Of a stretch of DNA of 64,000 nucleotides, positions 41,335 through 50,468 are shown one piece after another. The number at the start of each line of letters is the position of its first letter. The first letter of the stretch is position 1. A model generated the notes under the pieces. That model had not been told where the DNA came from, searched no databases, and was given only the letters and a program-made list of their open reading frames with translations. The position numbers were made by a program, and so were the translations under genes. Source of the stretch: VRUE01 sp963717375 (GTDB taxonomy: Bacteria > Actinomycetota > Thermoleophilia > Solirubrobacterales > 70-9); assembly GCA_963717375.1 (NCBI GenBank), contig OY970329.1, positions 992,001 to 1,056,000 on the forward strand, in the 5' to 3' direction.

Positions 41335-42923
41335 ACCGGCATCACCCCGTGGCGCTTCTTCGGCTTTTCGACGTGCTTGTCTTTCGCCATCCGCAGTGCC
41401 TTGACGATCGTCGGCCTGGTCTCGCGCGGGTCGATCACGTCATCGATCACGGCGTTGCCGGCGGCGATGTAGGGGTCGATCTGCTGGCGCACCGCGTTCA
41501 GCATCGACTCGCGGGTCGCCTCCGGATCGTCGGAAGCCTCGATCATCGAGCGGCCGATGATTTCGACCGCGCCCTCGGCCCCCATCACCGAGATCTCAGC
41601 GCCGGGCCAGGCGACGATCAGGTCGGGCTCGTAAGCCTTGCCGCACATCACGTAGTAGCCGGCGCCGTAGGCCTTGCGCACGATCACGGTCACCTTCGGC
41701 ACCGTGGCGCGGCTGACCGCATAGAGCATCTTCGCCCCGTGGCGAATGATGCCGGCGTGCTCGACCTTGGCCCCAACCATGAAGCCGGGCACGTCCTGGA
41801 GGAAGACCAGCGGGATGTTGAAGGCGTCGCAGAGGTTGATGAAGCGGGCGGCCTTGTCGGCCGAATCGTTGTCGAGGATGCCGGCCAGCTGCTTGGGCTG
41901 GTTGGCGACGATCCCGGCCGGCCGGCCGCCGAAGCGGGCGAAGCAGGTGATCAGCGTCTTGGCGAACTTCGGCTTGATGTCGAAGAACTCGCCGTCGTCG
42001 ACGATCTCGCGGATCACGTCGTACATGTCGTAGGGCTGCCGCGATGAATCGGGGACGATCTCCATCAGCTTCTCCGACATGCGGTCATCGGGATCGGCGG
42101 TCTCGATCACCGGCGGCTTCAGCTCGCAGTTGGTCGGGAAGTAGGAGAGGTACTGCTTGATCGCCCAGATGCACTCCTCGTCGTCCTTGACCTCGAGGTC
42201 CCCGACGCCGGACTTGCGGCAGTGCACCTTGGCGCCGCCCAGCTCCTCCATCGTGATGTCCTCGCCGGTGACCGCCTTGGTCAGGTGCGGCCCAGCCAGC
42301 GCCATCGCGCCCTGGCCGGAGACCATCGGCACGAAGTCGGCGAGCGCCGGGATGTAGGCGGTACCGGCGGCGCAGGGGCCCATCATCGCCGCCACCATCG
42401 GGATCACTCCCGACATCTCGACCTCCTCGCGGAAGAGGTGGCCGGAGCCGGCGAAGAGCGAGCCCGCCGCCTCCTGGATGCGGGCCCCGGCCGAGTCGAG
42501 CAGCCAGATGAAGGGCATCCGCTTGGAGAGCGCCATCTCCCGCAGGCGGGTGACCTTGAGCTCGCCGGTCATCCCCATCGAGCCGGCCATCACAGTGAAG
42601 TCGTAGGCGGCGATGCAGCAGGGCCGGCCGTCGACGTCCCCCCAGCCGCTAATCACGCCGTCAGCCGGAGCGTCCTTGCCGTCCATCGCCCGCTGGGCGA
42701 AGTGGGGCCGGCCGTGAATGCCCATCTCGACGAAGGTCCCCTCGTCGACCAGCAGGGCGATCCGCTCGCGCGCGGTCAGCTTGCCGCGCTCGTGCTGCTT
42801 GGCGATCTTCTCCTCGCCGCCGCCGAGCTTCGCCTTGGCGCGCCGCTCGTGCAGCTGGTCGGTCAGGTCGCTGAGCGGGGCGGTCCCCGGCAGCAGGTGC
42901 TTGCTCTCTTGCTCGGTCGCCAC
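41331..42923 (-). CDS. acyl-CoA carboxylase carboxyltransferase subunit (PccB/AccD-like)
   Basis: The 530-residue product is a biotin-dependent carboxyltransferase. The two crotonase-like halves contain AGSMGMTGELKVTRL with LLDSAGARIQEAAGS, and later LQDVPGFMVGAKVEHAGI with VIVRKAYGAGYYVM. The GTG at 42923 overlaps the last base of the upstream stop. Propionyl-, acetyl- or methylcrotonyl-CoA could be the substrate. No biotin carboxylase gene is in the window; a free-standing biotinyl protein is at 62696. Confidence 0.92.
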   Translation of the reverse strand: MATEQESKHLLPGTAPLSDLTDQLHERRAKAKLGGGEEKIAKQHERGKLTARERIALLVDEGTFVEMGIHGRPHFAQRAMDGKDAPADGVISGWGDVDGRPCCIAAYDFTVMAGSMGMTGELKVTRLREMALSKRMPFIWLLDSAGARIQEAAGSLFAGSGHLFREEVEMSGVIPMVAAMMGPCAAGTAYIPALADFVPMVSGQGAMALAGPHLTKAVTGEDITMEELGGAKVHCRKSGVGDLEVKDDEECIWAIKQYLSYFPTNCELKPPVIETADPDDRMSEKLMEIVPDSSRQPYDMYDVIREIVDDGEFFDIKPKFAKTLITCFARFGGRPAGIVANQPKQLAGILDNDSADKAARFINLCDAFNIPLVFLQDVPGFMVGAKVEHAGIIRHGAKMLYAVSRATVPKVTVIVRKAYGAGYYVMCGKAYEPDLIVAWPGAEISVMGAEGAVEIIGRSMIEASDDPEATRESMLNAVRQQIDPYIAAGNAVIDDVIDPRETRPTIVKALRMAKDKHVEKPKKRHGVMPV

Positions 42924-43705
42924 TAGCGCCCTTTCCACTGCGGATCGCGTTTCTCGAAGAATGCGGTGACGCCCTCGACGATGTCCTCGGTCGAGAAGGT
43001 GAGCGAGAGCTGCGAGCGCAGGTAGTCGAGCGCGTCGTCGACCGCCATGTCCTGCTGGCGGTACATCGCGTCGTGGCCGAGCCGCATCAGCACCGGGCTC
43101 TTCGAGGCCAGCTTGGTCGCCCAGTCGGCAACGGCGGCGTCGAACTCCCCGGCCGGAACAACCTTGTTGGCGAGTCCGTACTCGACCGCCTGCTCGGCAC
43201 TTAGCCGCTCGCCCAACAGCATCATCTCGTTGACCTTCTTGCGCGGGACGTTGCGGTAGATGATCGCCATGATCATGTAGGGGAAGGCGCCAACGTTGAT
43301 CTCCGGCGTGCCGAAGGTGGCCCCCTCTTTGGCGATCAGCAGGTCGCAGGAGAGGGCGAGGCCCATCCCCCCCGCCAAGACGTGGCCGTTGGCCGCGCAG
43401 AGGCTCGGCTTGCCCAGCCGCGGCATCAGCCTGAAGTATTCGAGGAAGAGGTCTGTGGCGAAGTGTTTGGCCACTAGCGGCAGATCAGCGGCGAAGCCGC
43501 CCAGGTCGGCGCCCGCGCAGAAGACCTTGTCCCCCGCCCCGGTGAGCACCACCGCGCGTACGTCGTCGGAATCGCGCGCCGTCTTCATCGCGTCGACCAG
43601 CTCGGCCAGCATCTGGCCGGAGAGCATGTTGCGCTTCTCCGGGTTGTTCAGCGTCACCGTGGCGACGCCCTCGGCAACCTCGTACTTGACGACCTCGTAA
43701 TCCAT
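42923..43705 (-). CDS. enoyl-CoA hydratase/isomerase family protein
   Basis: The 260-residue product is a crotonase: VATVTLNNPEKRNMLSGQM, the oxyanion-hole region FCAGADLGGFA, and NGHVLAGGMGLALSCDLLIA. The C-terminal ending FFEKRDPQWKGR is typical of hydratases. The usual catalytic glutamates are partly replaced (GTPEINVGAFPYM has Glu in the second position), so it may be an isomerase or hydratase on a branched acyl-CoA. It is the first gene of the minus-strand operon and divergent from an acyl-CoA dehydrogenase. Confidence 0.9.
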   Translation of the reverse strand: MDYEVVKYEVAEGVATVTLNNPEKRNMLSGQMLAELVDAMKTARDSDDVRAVVLTGAGDKVFCAGADLGGFAADLPLVAKHFATDLFLEYFRLMPRLGKPSLCAANGHVLAGGMGLALSCDLLIAKEGATFGTPEINVGAFPYMIMAIIYRNVPRKKVNEMMLLGERLSAEQAVEYGLANKVVPAGEFDAAVADWATKLASKSPVLMRLGHDAMYRQQDMAVDDALDYLRSQLSLTFSTEDIVEGVTAFFEKRDPQWKGR

Positions 43706-43736
43706 CGAGGCGGGACCATAGCCGAACCGAGCTGAA

Positions 43737-43799
43737 AGTAGGAAGTGCTACTGTCCACCCGCGCGAGACGTGTCTGAGTTTTCCCACGGTATTTCGTGG
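43737..43799. promoter_or_regulatory. candidate operators in the divergent acyl-CoA promoter
   Basis: Two short palindromes lie between the hydratase and dehydrogenase genes: AGTAG-GAAGTG-CTACT (43737-43752) and CCACG-GTATTT-CGTGG (43784-43799). Either could bind the MerR or TetR regulator of the cluster. The spacing of the second is unusual for MerR, which normally binds an elongated promoter spacer. Confidence 0.35.
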
Positions 43800-43849
43800 T
43801 CAAGCTCAGCCACCCCCGCCGATCGAGAACTTCGAACGAGGAGAGACCA

Positions 43850-45067
43850 GTGGCGACCGCGACTACCAACGGCTCCAAAGTCATCAAGCCCGACCATCAG
43901 GCTGGGCGCAAGCACTTCATCTTCAGTCAGGAGCACGAAGACCTGCGCGAGTCGATGGAGTCGTGGGTGAAAAAGGAGCTGTGGCCCCACCGCAACGAGT
44001 GGGAGGACACCTACTGGGACTCCGCCGCGATGAAGCGCGCCGGCGAGCTCGGCTTCCTCGGCCTCTGCTTCCCGGAGGAGTACGGCGGGCAGGGCGGCGA
44101 CTACTTCTACTCGCTGGTCCGCGCCGAGTGCATGAGCTACTCCGGCTCGGGCGGCACCAACATGGGCTTCGCCGTGCAGAGCGACATGGTGCTCCCCCCG
44201 ATCCATCTGCTCGGCACGGAGGAGCAGAAGCGCAAATACCTAGAGCCCGGTCTGAAGGGGGAGAAGATCGGCTGCATCGCGATCACCGAGCCGGGCGCCG
44301 GCTCCGACGTCGCCGGCATCCGCACCAGCGCGATCCTCGACGGCGACGAATACGTGATCAACGGCTCCAAGACCTTCATCACCAACGGCCCGCGCGCCGA
44401 CTTCATCGTCCTCGTCACCAAGACCGACCCCAGTGCCCGCCACGAGGGCATCACGCTCTTCGTCCTCCCCCTGCGCGACGAGGAGGGCAACCACGTGGAG
44501 GGATTCACCGTCTCGGCCGAGCTGGAGAAGATGGGGATGCACGCCTCCGACACCGGCGAGCTCTCCTTCGAAGACGTCCGCGTCCCGGCCGACGCCGTGC
44601 TGGGCGAAGTCGGCAAGGGCTTCTACCACATCGCCTGGGAGCTCCAGGGAGAGCGCCTGGTCGCCGCCGCCGGCTGCCATGCAGGCGCCGAGCGGATGAT
44701 CGAGAAGACAATCGAGTACGCCAAAGAGCGCGAAGCCTTCGGCCGGCCGATCGGAAAATTCCAGGCCCTGCGCCACAAGATCGCCGAGATGGCGACGAAG
44801 ACCGAGGCGGCGAAGCAGTTCACCTACGCCACCGCCTGGCGCTTCGCCAACGGCGAGTACCCGGTGCGCGAGATCACGATGGCCAAGCTCTACGCCTCCC
44901 GCATCTGCTGCGAGGTCGCGGACGACGCCGTGCAGATCCTCGGCGGCTACGGCTACATGAAGGAGTACGAGATCGAGCGTGCCTACCGCGACGTTCGCCT
45001 CAACCGCATCGGCGCCGGCACCGACGAGGTAATGCTCGACGTGATCGGCCGCAGCTACGGGCTATAG
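43850..45067 (+). CDS. acyl-CoA dehydrogenase
   Basis: The 405-residue product is an FAD-dependent acyl-CoA dehydrogenase. Motifs are AITEPGAGSDVAGI and VINGSKTFITNG (FAD and substrate region), REAFGRPIGKFQALRHKIAEM, and GGYGYMKEYEIERAYRD with the likely catalytic glutamate. GTG at 43850 follows a GAGGAGAG ribosome site; the codons upstream are not conserved-looking. It introduces the first double bond for the hydratase encoded divergently. A related copy is at 47508. Confidence 0.93.
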   Translation: MATATTNGSKVIKPDHQAGRKHFIFSQEHEDLRESMESWVKKELWPHRNEWEDTYWDSAAMKRAGELGFLGLCFPEEYGGQGGDYFYSLVRAECMSYSGSGGTNMGFAVQSDMVLPPIHLLGTEEQKRKYLEPGLKGEKIGCIAITEPGAGSDVAGIRTSAILDGDEYVINGSKTFITNGPRADFIVLVTKTDPSARHEGITLFVLPLRDEEGNHVEGFTVSAELEKMGMHASDTGELSFEDVRVPADAVLGEVGKGFYHIAWELQGERLVAAAGCHAGAERMIEKTIEYAKEREAFGRPIGKFQALRHKIAEMATKTEAAKQFTYATAWRFANGEYPVREITMAKLYASRICCEVADDAVQILGGYGYMKEYEIERAYRDVRLNRIGAGTDEVMLDVIGRSYGL

Positions 45068-45085
45068 CCGGGCGACGCGCTGGAA

Positions 45086-45112
45086 CCGGGCGGGCCAAGC
45101 CGGCTCGCCCGG
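45086..45112 (+). terminator. terminator-like hairpin after acyl-CoA dehydrogenase
   Basis: A 10-bp stem with one wobble (CCGGGCGGGC with GCTCGCCCGG) and a 7-nt loop lies just after the stop codon at 45067. It also lies just past the stop of the convergent small gene at 45120. Confidence 0.55.
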
Positions 45113-45119
45113 CGTGACC

Positions 45120-45299
45120 CTAAGAGTTCGTGGCGATAACGGTGCCGATAGTGGCGAAGATGCCGAGCATCGTCGCGCCCCAAAGCTGGAACATGAGCAT
45201 GCGCAGAGCGCGAATGTCGCGGTCGACCCGCCCAAAGCCAGCATCCACTTTGTGCGCCAGATCGTCCAGCCGCTCATCGGTCCACATCGTGCGATTCAT
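45120..45299 (-). CDS. small membrane protein with coiled-coil start
   Basis: The 59-residue product reads TMWTDERLDDLAHKVDAGFG, then VDRDIRALRMLMFQLW, and one membrane helix (MLGIFATIGTVIAT). The heptad-like pattern before the helix suggests an oligomerising single-pass protein. ATG at 45299 is chosen because the longer frame adds unlikely residues. Similar tiny proteins are common in Actinobacteria; function is unknown. Confidence 0.6.
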   Translation of the reverse strand: MNRTMWTDERLDDLAHKVDAGFGRVDRDIRALRMLMFQLWGATMLGIFATIGTVIATNS

Positions 45300-45406
45300 G
45301 GTAGCCACGTTAACCGATCCGTGCGCAGACAATGTGTTGCGGAAATTGAGATCCACGCACAGAACTGCAACAAGGCACAGAAATAACCCGCAGGGGCTCG
45401 AACGGG

Positions 45407-46207
45407 CTACTCCAACGGCAGGCAGATCGCGCAGAAGTCCTCGCCGAACGAGGTGAGGACGATGCTCCGGCGGACGGTGCGGGCCGTCCGCCCACCCCGC
45501 TCCAGCGCCTCCGTGACCTCCGCCTGCGCCTCCAACACCTGGTAGCGACGGGCGTCGCGCAGCGGCTCTCGCGAGAACCAGACGAGGCCCAGCCGGTGCA
45601 GGTTGTTGAGGTAGGCGTGGACGCGCTCGCTATGGCGACAGCCGGCCTCCTCGGCGATCATCGTGCAGCCGCTGGCCACGAGGGCGGAGGCAAACGGCAG
45701 GCCGGCGCGCACGTCAACCGACGGCTGCTCGCCCTCCCGAGTCAGGAAACGCAGGATGCGGGCCTCGTCCGGCGCCAGGGCGTCGATAATCCGCATGTAG
45801 GCGGGGTGGGAATCGACGTCGACGCTGACGTCGGCCGAGCGGCGCAACAGCTCCTCCCCGCGGCTGCGCAGCGCCTCCGTGGAGGAGTCCCCCGCTGGCC
45901 GTGACCGCGTGCCTTCCTCGACGCCGATCAGCTCACGCAGATAGGCCCTCAACTCTGCGGTGGTCTCCTGCACCGCGTCCGCGGTCGACTCACCCTGAGA
46001 GGCGGCGCGCACCACCCGTGAGGCGCCCTCGACGTAGGCGTTGGCTATCTCCGAGGCCCCTTGCCTGGCCATGTTCGCGGCGATCCTCGCCAGGCCGGGC
46101 GCCGCCTGCAGCAGCTCTTCAAGCGCCTGCTGTCCCGTCGCGGCGGAGTCCCGTCGCGGCGATCTCGTCCGCTCTCCCCGCTCTCTCCTGTCGTCGTCGA
46201 AAGTCAT
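45407..46207 (-). CDS. Abi-alpha / DUF4393-like protein
   Basis: The 266-residue product has a charged start and a small hydrophobic part (LARIAANMARQGASEIANAY). Its C-terminal domain contains HPAYMRIIDALAPDEARILR, TMIAEEAGCRHSERVHAYLN and NLHRLGLVWFSREPL, ending in TVRRSIVLTSFGEDFCAIC. This fits the Abi-alpha family as I recall it, a group named for a link to abortive infection, but the function in this context is unknown. The ATG at 46207 overlaps the DUF445 stop as ATGA, so the two are co-translated. Confidence 0.65.
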   Translation of the reverse strand: MTFDDDRRERGERTRSPRRDSAATGQQALEELLQAAPGLARIAANMARQGASEIANAYVEGASRVVRAASQGESTADAVQETTAELRAYLRELIGVEEGTRSRPAGDSSTEALRSRGEELLRRSADVSVDVDSHPAYMRIIDALAPDEARILRFLTREGEQPSVDVRAGLPFASALVASGCTMIAEEAGCRHSERVHAYLNNLHRLGLVWFSREPLRDARRYQVLEAQAEVTEALERGGRTARTVRRSIVLTSFGEDFCAICLPLE

Positions 46208-47475
46208 CCGAAGATCGCCAGGTGTAGCAGCCCGGCGCCGAATCCGAGCACCGCGCCGTGTAGGTAGAGCAGCCACTCGTCCTCGCGCATCGCCGTGCGC
46301 AGCATCTCCGAGAATTCGGGCGGCCCCATCACCCGCACCCGCGTGGCGACGAACTCCCGCACGCCGTCTCTTTGCCTGGCGTTGAACTCCTCATCGGCGA
46401 GCGGGGTGACCGCGTAGTCGGCCGCCTCGACGGCGAGCGAGGTACGGATCGTCTCGTAGTCGCGGCTGCCGACCGCGACCCTGACCGCCGAGCGCGCCCG
46501 GCCGAGCGCCCGGTCGACGGCGGGGCGCAGCGAGTCCTCGATCAGCTGCCGCGTGCGATCCGAGTTGGGCCCGTGCATCAGGTCCTCGGCGACGTTGGTC
46601 ATCGTCACCACGTCGTCGGCGATGATGTCGGCGTAGACCTCGGCCACCTCGGGCTGGCGCTTGAGGAAGAGGCCCTGGATCTCGAACGGCCCGATCTGCC
46701 GCGGCCGCACCGGCTCGAAGATCATGCGAATGCCGAGCAGGTTCGTCGTGTAGCCGATCAGCACGCCGGCGATCGGCAGCACCCACCACGGGGTCAGCAC
46801 GTACTCGGTGAAGAAAGCCGTGGGGATGCCGAGCAGCAGGCCGAAGAAGAAGCCGAAGTTGACGATGAAGCGCAGCTCCTTGCGGCCGACCTCGAGGAAG
46901 ATCCGGTTGGCCAGCGCGGGGTTGGCCTCGAGGCGGCGGATCACCATCAGCTTGACGTCGATCAGGTCGTCGGCATGGGTGCCGATTTCGTCGGTGATCG
47001 TGCGCACGATCTGCGGCAGCTGCTCCTCGACGCGGGCGTGGACGGCGGCGCGCACGCGCGGCGGCAGGTCGTGCCAGAGCTGTGGACGCTCGCGCTCCAT
47101 GATCCGCTCGACCACGTCGTAAATCTCACCGCGCGCCTTCTCGAGGATCTGCTCGGCGATCGCCTCGGGGTCGAGCTGGCGGTAGAACTCGCCGGGGCTG
47201 CCCACCTTCGAGAGCCCTTTGTCGACCGCGATCGAACCCATCTTCGCCGCCCGCGAGGGGACGATCCCCTGCCAGCCGAGGCCGCCCTGGCCGAGCCCGG
47301 GGATCTGCTGGATGCGCCGCGGCATGACGTTGGCGAGCGGCGCCAGGCCCGGCACCCTGACCCCGGCGAAGCGCACCGGGTAGAAGAGCATCCAAACCCC
47401 GCTGAGGTTGGTCACGTAGCCAATCGCCCCGGTGAAGAGTGGGATCGTGATCAGGCTGATGGTCGTGTGGTCCAT
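46204..47475 (-). CDS. DUF445 family membrane protein
   Basis: The 423-residue product has an N-terminal helix (LITIPLFTGAIGYVTNLSGV), a middle soluble part with RRIQQIPGLGQGGLGWQGIV, two helices (residues ~205-255: FGFFFGLLLGIPTAFF and VLPIAGVLIGYTTNLLGIRM), and a last helix. The repeated GYxTNLxxxxM signature is typical of DUF445. Role is unknown. It is divergent from the acyl-CoA dehydrogenase gene and co-translated with the Abi-alpha-like gene. Confidence 0.85.
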   Translation of the reverse strand: MDHTTISLITIPLFTGAIGYVTNLSGVWMLFYPVRFAGVRVPGLAPLANVMPRRIQQIPGLGQGGLGWQGIVPSRAAKMGSIAVDKGLSKVGSPGEFYRQLDPEAIAEQILEKARGEIYDVVERIMERERPQLWHDLPPRVRAAVHARVEEQLPQIVRTITDEIGTHADDLIDVKLMVIRRLEANPALANRIFLEVGRKELRFIVNFGFFFGLLLGIPTAFFTEYVLTPWWVLPIAGVLIGYTTNLLGIRMIFEPVRPRQIGPFEIQGLFLKRQPEVAEVYADIIADDVVTMTNVAEDLMHGPNSDRTRQLIEDSLRPAVDRALGRARSAVRVAVGSRDYETIRTSLAVEAADYAVTPLADEEFNARQRDGVREFVATRVRVMGPPEFSEMLRTAMREDEWLLYLHGAVLGFGAGLLHLAIFG

Positions 47476-47507
47476 GGCTTTAGGGGATGATGTGCGGCGA
47501 GCGCAGG

Positions 47508-48686
47508 ATGACCGTAATCAAGGACACAGGGAAGCGGGCTGTCCTGCCGCCGTTCGGCGAGGAGCACGAGGAGCTGCGCGAGACGGTCAGCCGCTTCGTC
47601 GCCAAGGAGATCGCGCCGAACGTCGACGAGTGGGAGGCGGCGCGGGAATTCCCCCGTGAGCTGTACGGGCGCTGCGCCGAGCTGGGCTTCCTCGGGCTGA
47701 AGTTCCCGGAGGAGCTCGGTGGCCAGGGCGGCACCCACCTGCACGACGCGATCTGGGTCGAAGAGCTGGCCCGCAGCGGCGGCTCCGGCGGCGTCGCCGC
47801 CGGGCTCAACGCCCACACCTCGATCGCGATGCCGCCGATCTTCAACTTCGGCACCGAAGAGCAGAAGCAGCGCTGGCTGGTGCCGGGAATCGCCGGCGAG
47901 AAGATCGGCGCGCTCGGGATCACCGAGCCCGGCGCCGGCTCCGACGTGGCGGGCATCTCGACCTTTGCCGAGAAGGTCGACGGTGGCTACGTCGTCAACG
48001 GCTCCAAGACCTTCATCACCAACGGTGTCCGTGCCGACTTCCTCGTCTGCGCCGTCAAGACGACCAAGGACGGCGGCCACGGCGGCATCTCCTTCCTCGT
48101 CCTCGAGCGCGAGATGCCCGGTTACGAGGTGGCGCAGAAGCTGGAGAAGATGGGCTGGCACTCCTCCGACACGGGAGAGCTCTCCTTCACCGACGTCGAG
48201 GTGCCCGAGGAGAACCTGCTCGGTGACGAGAACGAGGGCTTCAAGCTGATCATGGCCAACTTCGCCTGGGAGCGGCTGCTGATGGCGATTGGCGCCGTCG
48301 GCGCGATGCAGCGCCTGATCGAGGTCACCGTCAGCTACGCCAAGGAGCGCGAAGCCTTCGGCCGCCCGATCGGCAAATTCCAGGCGATCCGCCATCAGGT
48401 CGCCGAGATGGCAACCAAGGCCGAGTCCTCCCGCGCCATCACCTACAACGCCCTGCGCCTATTCCACGAGGGCCAGAACTGCATCGAAGACGTGACCATG
48501 GCCAAGCTGGTCACCCAACGCGCCGTCCTCGAGATAGCCGACCAATCCCTCCAAATCCACGGCGGCTACGGCTACATGCGCGAGTACGGCATAGAGCGAG
48601 CAGTCCGCGACGCCCGCCTGGGCCCAATCGGCGGCGGCACCGACGAGGTGATGAAGGAGATCCTCGGCAAGCTGATGGGGCTTTGA
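47508..48686 (+). CDS. acyl-CoA dehydrogenase (second copy)
   Basis: The 392-residue product is a second acyl-CoA dehydrogenase: GITEPGAGSDVAGI, VVNGSKTFITNGV, REAFGRPIGKFQAIRHQVAEM and GGYGYMREYGIERAVRDARL. It differs from the first copy in the catalytic-loop region (YGIER where the first has YEIER). ATG at 47508 is chosen because the family starts near here; ATGs at 47487 and 47490 are alternatives. It precedes the amidase gene with a TTGA overlap. Confidence 0.92.
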   Translation: MTVIKDTGKRAVLPPFGEEHEELRETVSRFVAKEIAPNVDEWEAAREFPRELYGRCAELGFLGLKFPEELGGQGGTHLHDAIWVEELARSGGSGGVAAGLNAHTSIAMPPIFNFGTEEQKQRWLVPGIAGEKIGALGITEPGAGSDVAGISTFAEKVDGGYVVNGSKTFITNGVRADFLVCAVKTTKDGGHGGISFLVLEREMPGYEVAQKLEKMGWHSSDTGELSFTDVEVPEENLLGDENEGFKLIMANFAWERLLMAIGAVGAMQRLIEVTVSYAKEREAFGRPIGKFQAIRHQVAEMATKAESSRAITYNALRLFHEGQNCIEDVTMAKLVTQRAVLEIADQSLQIHGGYGYMREYGIERAVRDARLGPIGGGTDEVMKEILGKLMGL

Positions 48687-49381
48687 ACGCGGTTGCGGTC
48701 GCCTTGGTCGTGTTTGCGACCTGCGCCTGTGCCGGGGTTCAGGCGGATCACTCCACACCGGCCCCGCGTTCCAGCGGTCAATTGGCGGCGCAAGTCGATC
48801 AGGTCCCGCGACCGCAGATCGTCCGGCGACTGATCCCGTTCCCGCCAAAGCGAAAGCGGGAGATGGCTTCCTACTCCGAGCGGCACTACGGGGAAGACAC
48901 ATGGCGCTTGAAACATCCACAGGTGATCGTCGAGCACTGGGCGGAAAGCGGCAGCGCCGCGTCCGTCTACAACACTTTTGCTCCCGACTATCCGGACCCG
49001 GAGTTGCATGAGCTGCCCAATGTCTGCGCGCACTTCGTCGTCTCCGGCTCGGGGAAGATCATTCAGCTCGTGCCGCTCTCGATTCGCTGTCGCCATACGG
49101 TCGGGCTCAACTGGACGGCGATCGGAATCGAGCACACCGGATTCAGCGATGAGGAAGTGCTCGACGACCACGCTGAGATGCATGCGTCGCTGGAGCTCAC
49201 TCGCTACCTGCAATGCCGCTTCCACATCAAGCTCCGCAACGTGATCGGCCACAACGAGAGCCTCTCCTCCCCATTTCATCGTGAGCGCGTCGCCAGCCTG
49301 CGTAGCCAGACCCACGGCGACTGGCGACACGACTCGATGCAGATCTACCGGCGCCGGCTTCATCACCTCGGCGATTGCTGA
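48683..49381 (+). CDS. N-acetylmuramoyl-L-alanine amidase (PGRP-type)
   Basis: The 232-residue product has a signal peptide (NAVAVALVVFATCACAGV) and an amidase_2 domain that cleaves peptidoglycan stem peptides using zinc. Candidate zinc ligands are His in VIVEHWAESGSA, His in GIGHNES-like NVIGHNESLSS and a third in IGIEHTG. The start is TTG at 48683, overlapping the dehydrogenase stop (TTGA). Secretion is likely; the C-terminus (HHLGDC) has a terminal cysteine. Cell-wall turnover is the expected role. Confidence 0.8.
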   Translation: MNAVAVALVVFATCACAGVQADHSTPAPRSSGQLAAQVDQVPRPQIVRRLIPFPPKRKREMASYSERHYGEDTWRLKHPQVIVEHWAESGSAASVYNTFAPDYPDPELHELPNVCAHFVVSGSGKIIQLVPLSIRCRHTVGLNWTAIGIEHTGFSDEEVLDDHAEMHASLELTRYLQCRFHIKLRNVIGHNESLSSPFHRERVASLRSQTHGDWRHDSMQIYRRRLHHLGDC

Positions 49382-49441
49382 GCGCCACTCCTGGCTTGAA
49401 GGGTGGGCAGGCGGGTACCGTGGCCCCATGGTGAAGAGTTC

Positions 49442-49873
49442 GTGATCTACCTGCTCCGACACGGCGACGCCGAGGACGGCGATGGCGATGATGCAGCGCG
49501 CCGGCTGACCGCCAAGGGCGAGCGGCAGGCAGCGGCCTCCGGGCACGCTCTGGCAGCCCTCGGTGCCGATGTCGACGCCTGTCTGACTAGCCCGAAGGTG
49601 CGAGCGGCCGAGACCGCCCGCCTCGCCTGCCAGGCGCTCGGGCTGGAGCCGGAGACCGCAACGGAGCTGCGCGGCGGGCCCTTCGACTCGCTCAACCTCG
49701 CCGCCGGGCGCGGCAACGTTCTCCTCGTCGGCCACGAGCCCGACTTCTCCACCGAGGTCGCCCGCCTCACGGGCGCGAAGGTCAAGCTGCGCAAGGGTGG
49801 CCTGGCGGCGGTGGACGGAGGGACCCTCGTCGCCCTGCTGCGCCCCACCGACCTCGCCGCTATAGCCGGATAG
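49442..49873 (+). CDS. sixA: SixA-type phosphohistidine phosphatase
   Basis: The 143-residue product is a short histidine-phosphatase-family protein: the catalytic LLRHGDAED, RRLTAKGERQA, CLTSPKVRAAETARL and the second His in LLVGHEPDFST. SixA removes phosphate from histidine in phosphotransfer proteins. GTG at 49442 gives the family-typical start; upstream codons are extra. The gene is followed by the DUF membrane cluster. Confidence 0.9.
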   Translation: MIYLLRHGDAEDGDGDDAARRLTAKGERQAAASGHALAALGADVDACLTSPKVRAAETARLACQALGLEPETATELRGGPFDSLNLAAGRGNVLLVGHEPDFSTEVARLTGAKVKLRKGGLAAVDGGTLVALLRPTDLAAIAG

Positions 49874-49942
49874 GCGATTCCCCACGAAACGTCGGTTAGT
49901 GTCTTCGCGACCTATCCGATGCAGGGAGAAACGAGGGGTTAG

Positions 49943-50461
49943 ATGGCGTACGAAATGCAGATCCAGGGAAGTCAGGACCGGGTGAAGGTCCGCAGTCCCT
50001 GGGCGGCGGCGCTGCTGCCGTTCATCACACTCGGCATCTACCACTTGGTCTGGTGGTACCGGATCAACCGCGAGCTGCGCGACTACGGCAAGGCGAAAGG
50101 GTACGACCTCGGCCAGAACCCGACCAACTCCCTGCTCGCCCTGTTCCCGGGCGGACTGATCATCGTGCCGGCGCTGATCACCTACTGGCGCGGCGTCAAG
50201 CGCGTCATGGGAGCCTCCCGCCTCGCCGGCAAGGAGCCGCTCAACGGCTGGATCGCGATCATCCTTTACGTCCTGATCGCGCCCGCGCTCTGGGCCTACG
50301 TCCAGGTCGAGCTCAACAAGGTCTGGGAAGCCGAAGCCGACACGATCGAGGGCGAACTTTCCCCGCCGGCTCCGGCCGACCCGCTCCCCCCGGCCATGTC
50401 CGAGCAGCCGGGAACGACCGAGCCGCCCGCCGGCCAGCCGCCCGCGGGACCCACGGCTTAG
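49943..50461 (+). CDS. DUF4234-type membrane protein
   Basis: The 172-residue product has the DUF4234 pattern PWAAALLPFITLGIYHLVWW with RINRELRDYG, then two more helices. The C-terminal ~45 residues are Pro-rich and end in EPPAGQPPAGPTA, almost the same tail as the DUF805 protein at 51551. That match, together with the following VOC fragment, shows a shared duplicated segment. Role unknown. Confidence 0.85.
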   Translation: MAYEMQIQGSQDRVKVRSPWAAALLPFITLGIYHLVWWYRINRELRDYGKAKGYDLGQNPTNSLLALFPGGLIIVPALITYWRGVKRVMGASRLAGKEPLNGWIAIILYVLIAPALWAYVQVELNKVWEAEADTIEGELSPPAPADPLPPAMSEQPGTTEPPAGQPPAGPTA

Positions 50462-50468
50462 TTCACTC

